NCBI RefSeq assembly: GCF_014621695.1
Contig: NZ_CP061282.1
Span: 62,001-126,000, forward strand
DNA from: Streptomyces xanthii
GTDB lineage: Bacteria > Actinomycetota > Actinomycetes > Streptomycetales > Streptomycetaceae
Length of the DNA stretch: 64,000 bases
Reading direction: 5' to 3'
Below are positions 62,301 to 64,000 of the stretch, piece after piece. The notes beneath the pieces are model-generated. The model had not been told where the DNA came from. It was given only the letters and a program-made list of their open reading frames with translations, and ran no database searches. A program made the translations under genes and the position numbers. Position 1 is the stretch's first letter, and each line of letters opens with the position of its first letter.

Positions 62301-64000
62301 GGGGCCGCCGCGCCCGGCGCGTGCTGCGCCCCGCGCCGCTGCCCGAGCGGGACGTGACCTTCCGTCCCGGCGGCGTGCACCTGGTCACCGGCGGCACGGG
62401 CGGCATCGGCCGCGCGCTGGCCCGCCGGCTCGCCGCCCGGCCCGGCACCCGTGTCGTGGTGTGCGGGCGCACCCCCTGGGCCGAGCTGGATCCTGCCGTG
62501 CGCCCGCCCGCCGACGGCTCGGGCGGCATCCGCTACGTACGCGCCGACGTGAGCACCCCCGCCGGTGCCCGCGCGCTGATCGACGACATACTCGGCCACG
62601 AGGGCGCCCTGCACGGTGTCTTCCACGCGGCCGGCGTCGTCCGTGACGCCTATCTGCTGCGCAAGACCCCCGACGACGTGGCCGCCGTGCTCGCCCCGAA
62701 GGCGGCCGGTGCCCTGGCGCTCGACGAGGCCACGGCCGGGCTGCCGCTCGACGTGTTCGCCCTGTTCTCCTCGGTCGCCGCGCTCGGCGGCAACCTCGGC
62801 CAGGCCGACTACGCCTACGCCAACGGCGTCCTGGACGCCCTCGCCGAGCGGCGCGCGGAACGCGTCGCGGCGGGGGAGCGGCACGGGCGGACCGTGTCGG
62901 TGCAGTGGCCGCTGTGGGACGTGCCGGGCATGACGATCCCCGGCCCGGTCCGCGAGGAGGTCGAGGAGCGCGTCGGCATGGTCCCGCTCCCCGCCGAACT
63001 CGGGCTGCGCGCCCTGGAAAGGGTCCTCGGCCCGGACGGCCCTGTCGTCGTGTCCCTCTTCCACGGCGACCGGGACCGCTGGCACCGGAGCCTGGCCGGC
63101 CTGCACCTGCTCGCCGACGACGGGCCCTCGCAGCCCACCCCCGCCCCGGCGGCGGCCCCTGCGCCCGCTCCCGCCGGACCGGCAAGCTCCGTCGCCCTCC
63201 TCGACCTGGTCTGCCGGACGGTCGCCGACGCCCTTGGGCACGACCGCTCCGCGATCGGGCCGCGCACCTCCCTCGAAGCCCTCGGCCTCGACTCGGTGAT
63301 GATCCGGACGCTGGCCTCCCGGCTGAGTGCCGAAGTGGCGCCGGTCGGCCCGGAGATGCTGTTCGGTCTGCGCGACCTGACCGAGCTGGCGGAGCACCTG
63401 GCACGGCTCGTACCCGTCCCGTCGGCCGACACGGCAACCCCCGTCGAGCGGGCCGCCGCGACCACCCCGGTCCCGGTCCCGGCCCCGGCCACGCTCCCGG
63501 TCCCGGTCACGGATCCGGCTCTCGACGACGCCGTGGCGATCGTCGGACTCGCCGGCCGCTACCCGGGAGCGGACGACCCGGAGGCGTTCTGGGAGAACCT
63601 GCTCGCCGGCAAGGACACCGTCGGCGACCTGCCCACCGACCGCTGGGAGCACACCGGGGACGTCCGGGCCAGGGGCCACTTCCTGGACCACGTCGACCGG
63701 TTCGACCCCGCGTACTTCGGCATGTCGTCCCGTGAGGCGGCGTACACCGACCCGCAGGAACGACTCTTCCTGGAGGTGGCCCGGGAGGCCCTGGAGGACG
63801 CCGGGCTCGCCGGCAGCCGCCTGGACCGGCTCACCGCCCCCGACGGAGAGCCCCGCAGCGTCGGCGTCTTCGCCGGGATCACCTCCGCCGACTACCCGCT
63901 GCTCGGCGCCGAGCGCTGGGCCGCCGGCGGCCGGGACATGCCCTCCGCCCACGCCTGGTCGCTGCCCAACCGGCTCTCGTACCTCCTCGACCTGCGCGGC
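59375..64000 (+). CDS. Trans-AT PKS, KS-KR-ACP then KS (continues past the window edge)
   Basis: An open frame of 1542 codons without stop in the window. N-terminal docking segment MDAKEILTRVKTGALDAASAA, matching the tail of the preceding PKS. KS5 with DTACSSSL (Cys247), ECHGTGT and GNVGHTS; a long repetitive linker (61390-61800); KR with TGGTGGIGRAL, LFSSVAAL and DYAYAN; ACP with LGLDSVMI (Ser1307); then the start of KS6 (~63525 on). No DH between KS5 and KR, so a beta-hydroxy is kept, as at C14 of streptogramin A; the next module should leave the ketone. ATG 59375 with GAAGGA 5 nt upstream. Confidence 0.9.
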   Translation, partial: MDGMDAKEILTRVKTGALDAASAAALLRAPAPPEPAAVDRATAEALLRAAAPPAPAAPATPSAAAPAAAPAAPALEPVAVIGYSARFPGAGDADTFWQRILDGDDLVTEVPADRWRTDEHYDADPGAEGKSVSKWGAFLDDVDRFDADFFRMTPREAELTDPQARLFLQEAWRALEHAGQRTGSLAGARVGVHAGVMMNDYQDLVERESEHARLAQVMQGNSNSLLAARIAYHLDLKGPAVTVDTACSSSLVALHQACQSLWLGDADMMLVGGVTLYLTELPHVFMSRAGMLSPRGHCSPFDASADGIVPGEGCAVVVLKPLSKALADGDPVHAVVRASGLNQDGRTNGITAPSAASQARLIGTTLDRFGLTPDGIDYVECHGTGTPLGDPIEVTALNEVFAPAGRPAGSVPIGSVKGNVGHTSAAAGLAGLIKAIGVVRSGQVPPSLHCTAGTLNPGIPFTDGPFTVATERQELPAAADRPRRASVSSFGFSGTNAYVVVEQAPAPAHTPGPDGPVLVPLSGRRPAAVTDRAAELARWLRSPGGADAALGDLAHTLSCARDHHPHRAALLVADRDELLDALDRLASGEPDERRVEAPAEPLADREHRRARAALADRFLDRADDATARPGALRELAELYTEGHTIDFTRLCPPTRHRRIPAPGYAFARDRHYVTAERGVPGERSARGERLATDGRPPVMGERPAPAPRPVPGALSLADLHAVSDGYVDPDLHTVSYGHSVPNPHMVTDSQAVPGPQPVSGPNPVTDGHLAPHPRPVPGALSLADLHAVSDGHVVTDPHAVSGGRTPSVPVTPTAPYDDLSALALHTPGWQDAPLPAGVPELARGPLLVHDTAGRLGAALGGRSLDGIDAVRATDPEAVPLVVRLGAEPGADTAAFAALRTVLGAFRTQRLTVLAVTADPLKADAARALVQTLRQENPRLDGRALLVDDDGAAAADAVRAELTAPQAEAGHLADVRGGRRARRVLRPAPLPERDVTFRPGGVHLVTGGTGGIGRALARRLAARPGTRVVVCGRTPWAELDPAVRPPADGSGGIRYVRADVSTPAGARALIDDILGHEGALHGVFHAAGVVRDAYLLRKTPDDVAAVLAPKAAGALALDEATAGLPLDVFALFSSVAALGGNLGQADYAYANGVLDALAERRAERVAAGERHGRTVSVQWPLWDVPGMTIPGPVREEVEERVGMVPLPAELGLRALERVLGPDGPVVVSLFHGDRDRWHRSLAGLHLLADDGPSQPTPAPAAAPAPAPAGPASSVALLDLVCRTVADALGHDRSAIGPRTSLEALGLDSVMIRTLASRLSAEVAPVGPEMLFGLRDLTELAEHLARLVPVPSADTATPVERAAATTPVPVPAPATLPVPVTDPALDDAVAIVGLAGRYPGADDPEAFWENLLAGKDTVGDLPTDRWEHTGDVRARGHFLDHVDRFDPAYFGMSSREAAYTDPQERLFLEVAREALEDAGLAGSRLDRLTAPDGEPRSVGVFAGITSADYPLLGAERWAAGGRDMPSAHAWSLPNRLSYLLDLRG
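61494..61760 (+). repeat. Duplicated and degenerate repeats in the KS-KR linker
   Basis: A ~57-bp unit coding for PRPVPGALSLADLHAVSDG occurs at ~61494 and again at ~61693, ~199 bp apart, with a few base changes. Between and after them are short degenerate VSDGH / VTDPH / PGPQPV-like units. Looks like recent internal duplication in a spacer with no catalytic role. Confidence 0.75.

Overview
The window is high-GC actinobacterial DNA with strong G/C third-position codon bias, GTG/TTG starts and many 4-nt start/stop overlaps. It most resembles Streptomyces. The left ~10.2 kb looks like plasmid backbone, probably of a large and possibly linear plasmid. It holds a ParA ATPase with a small partner, a Tpg-like DNA-binding protein, a thyA-folA pair and a primase-polymerase. 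It also holds two paralogous SF3 helicases, each preceded by iteron-like repeats, the second followed by a decayed copy of a small gene. No telomere is visible, so linearity is an inference.

From ~10.3 kb to the right edge the window is a streptogramin antibiotic locus. The first part (10.3-19.2 kb) is regulatory and supportive: an FAD monooxygenase, a gamma-butyrolactone-receptor-like TetR, an NmrA-type reductase, an AfsA-like butenolide/butyrolactone synthase, an acyl-CoA carboxylase epsilon/beta pair, a second receptor-like TetR and a DHA2-type exporter. Five ARE-like operators (six-base half site, 8-bp spacer, CGGT) sit in front of the monooxygenase, the tetR/nmrA pair, afsA, the carboxylase and a later SARP gene. 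They outline a butyrolactone-controlled regulon.

The second part (19.2-29.3 kb) supplies precursors of the group B streptogramin (cyclic depsipeptide). These are 3-hydroxypicolinate genes (tautomerase-like protein, lysine 2-aminotransferase HpaA/VisA type, AMP ligase SnbA/VisB type), lysine cyclodeaminase PipA, a P450, and papA/papB/papC/papM for 4-dimethylamino-L-phenylalanine. The dimethylamino-Phe genes point to a pristinamycin IA / ostreogrycin B / mikamycin type rather than virginiamycin S. A SARP activator follows.

The third part (30.4-64 kb) makes the group A streptogramin by a trans-AT PKS/NRPS. A fused 2-oxoacid dehydrogenase E1 precedes a giant protein that starts with lipoyl, E1-binding and E2 acyltransferase domains joined to an ACP and two PKS modules plus a glycine NRPS module. 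A second PKS ends in tandem ACPs for beta-branching. It is followed by a complete HMG-synthase cassette (ACP, decarboxylating KS, HMGS, two enoyl-CoA hydratases) and a third PKS cut by the window edge. The domain order follows the streptogramin A skeleton: isobutyryl starter, C-methylated hydroxy unit, enoyl unit, Gly, enoyl unit, beta-methyl branch, hydroxy unit. The group B NRPSs, the trans-acting AT, the Ser/Pro modules and dedicated resistance genes are not in the window.
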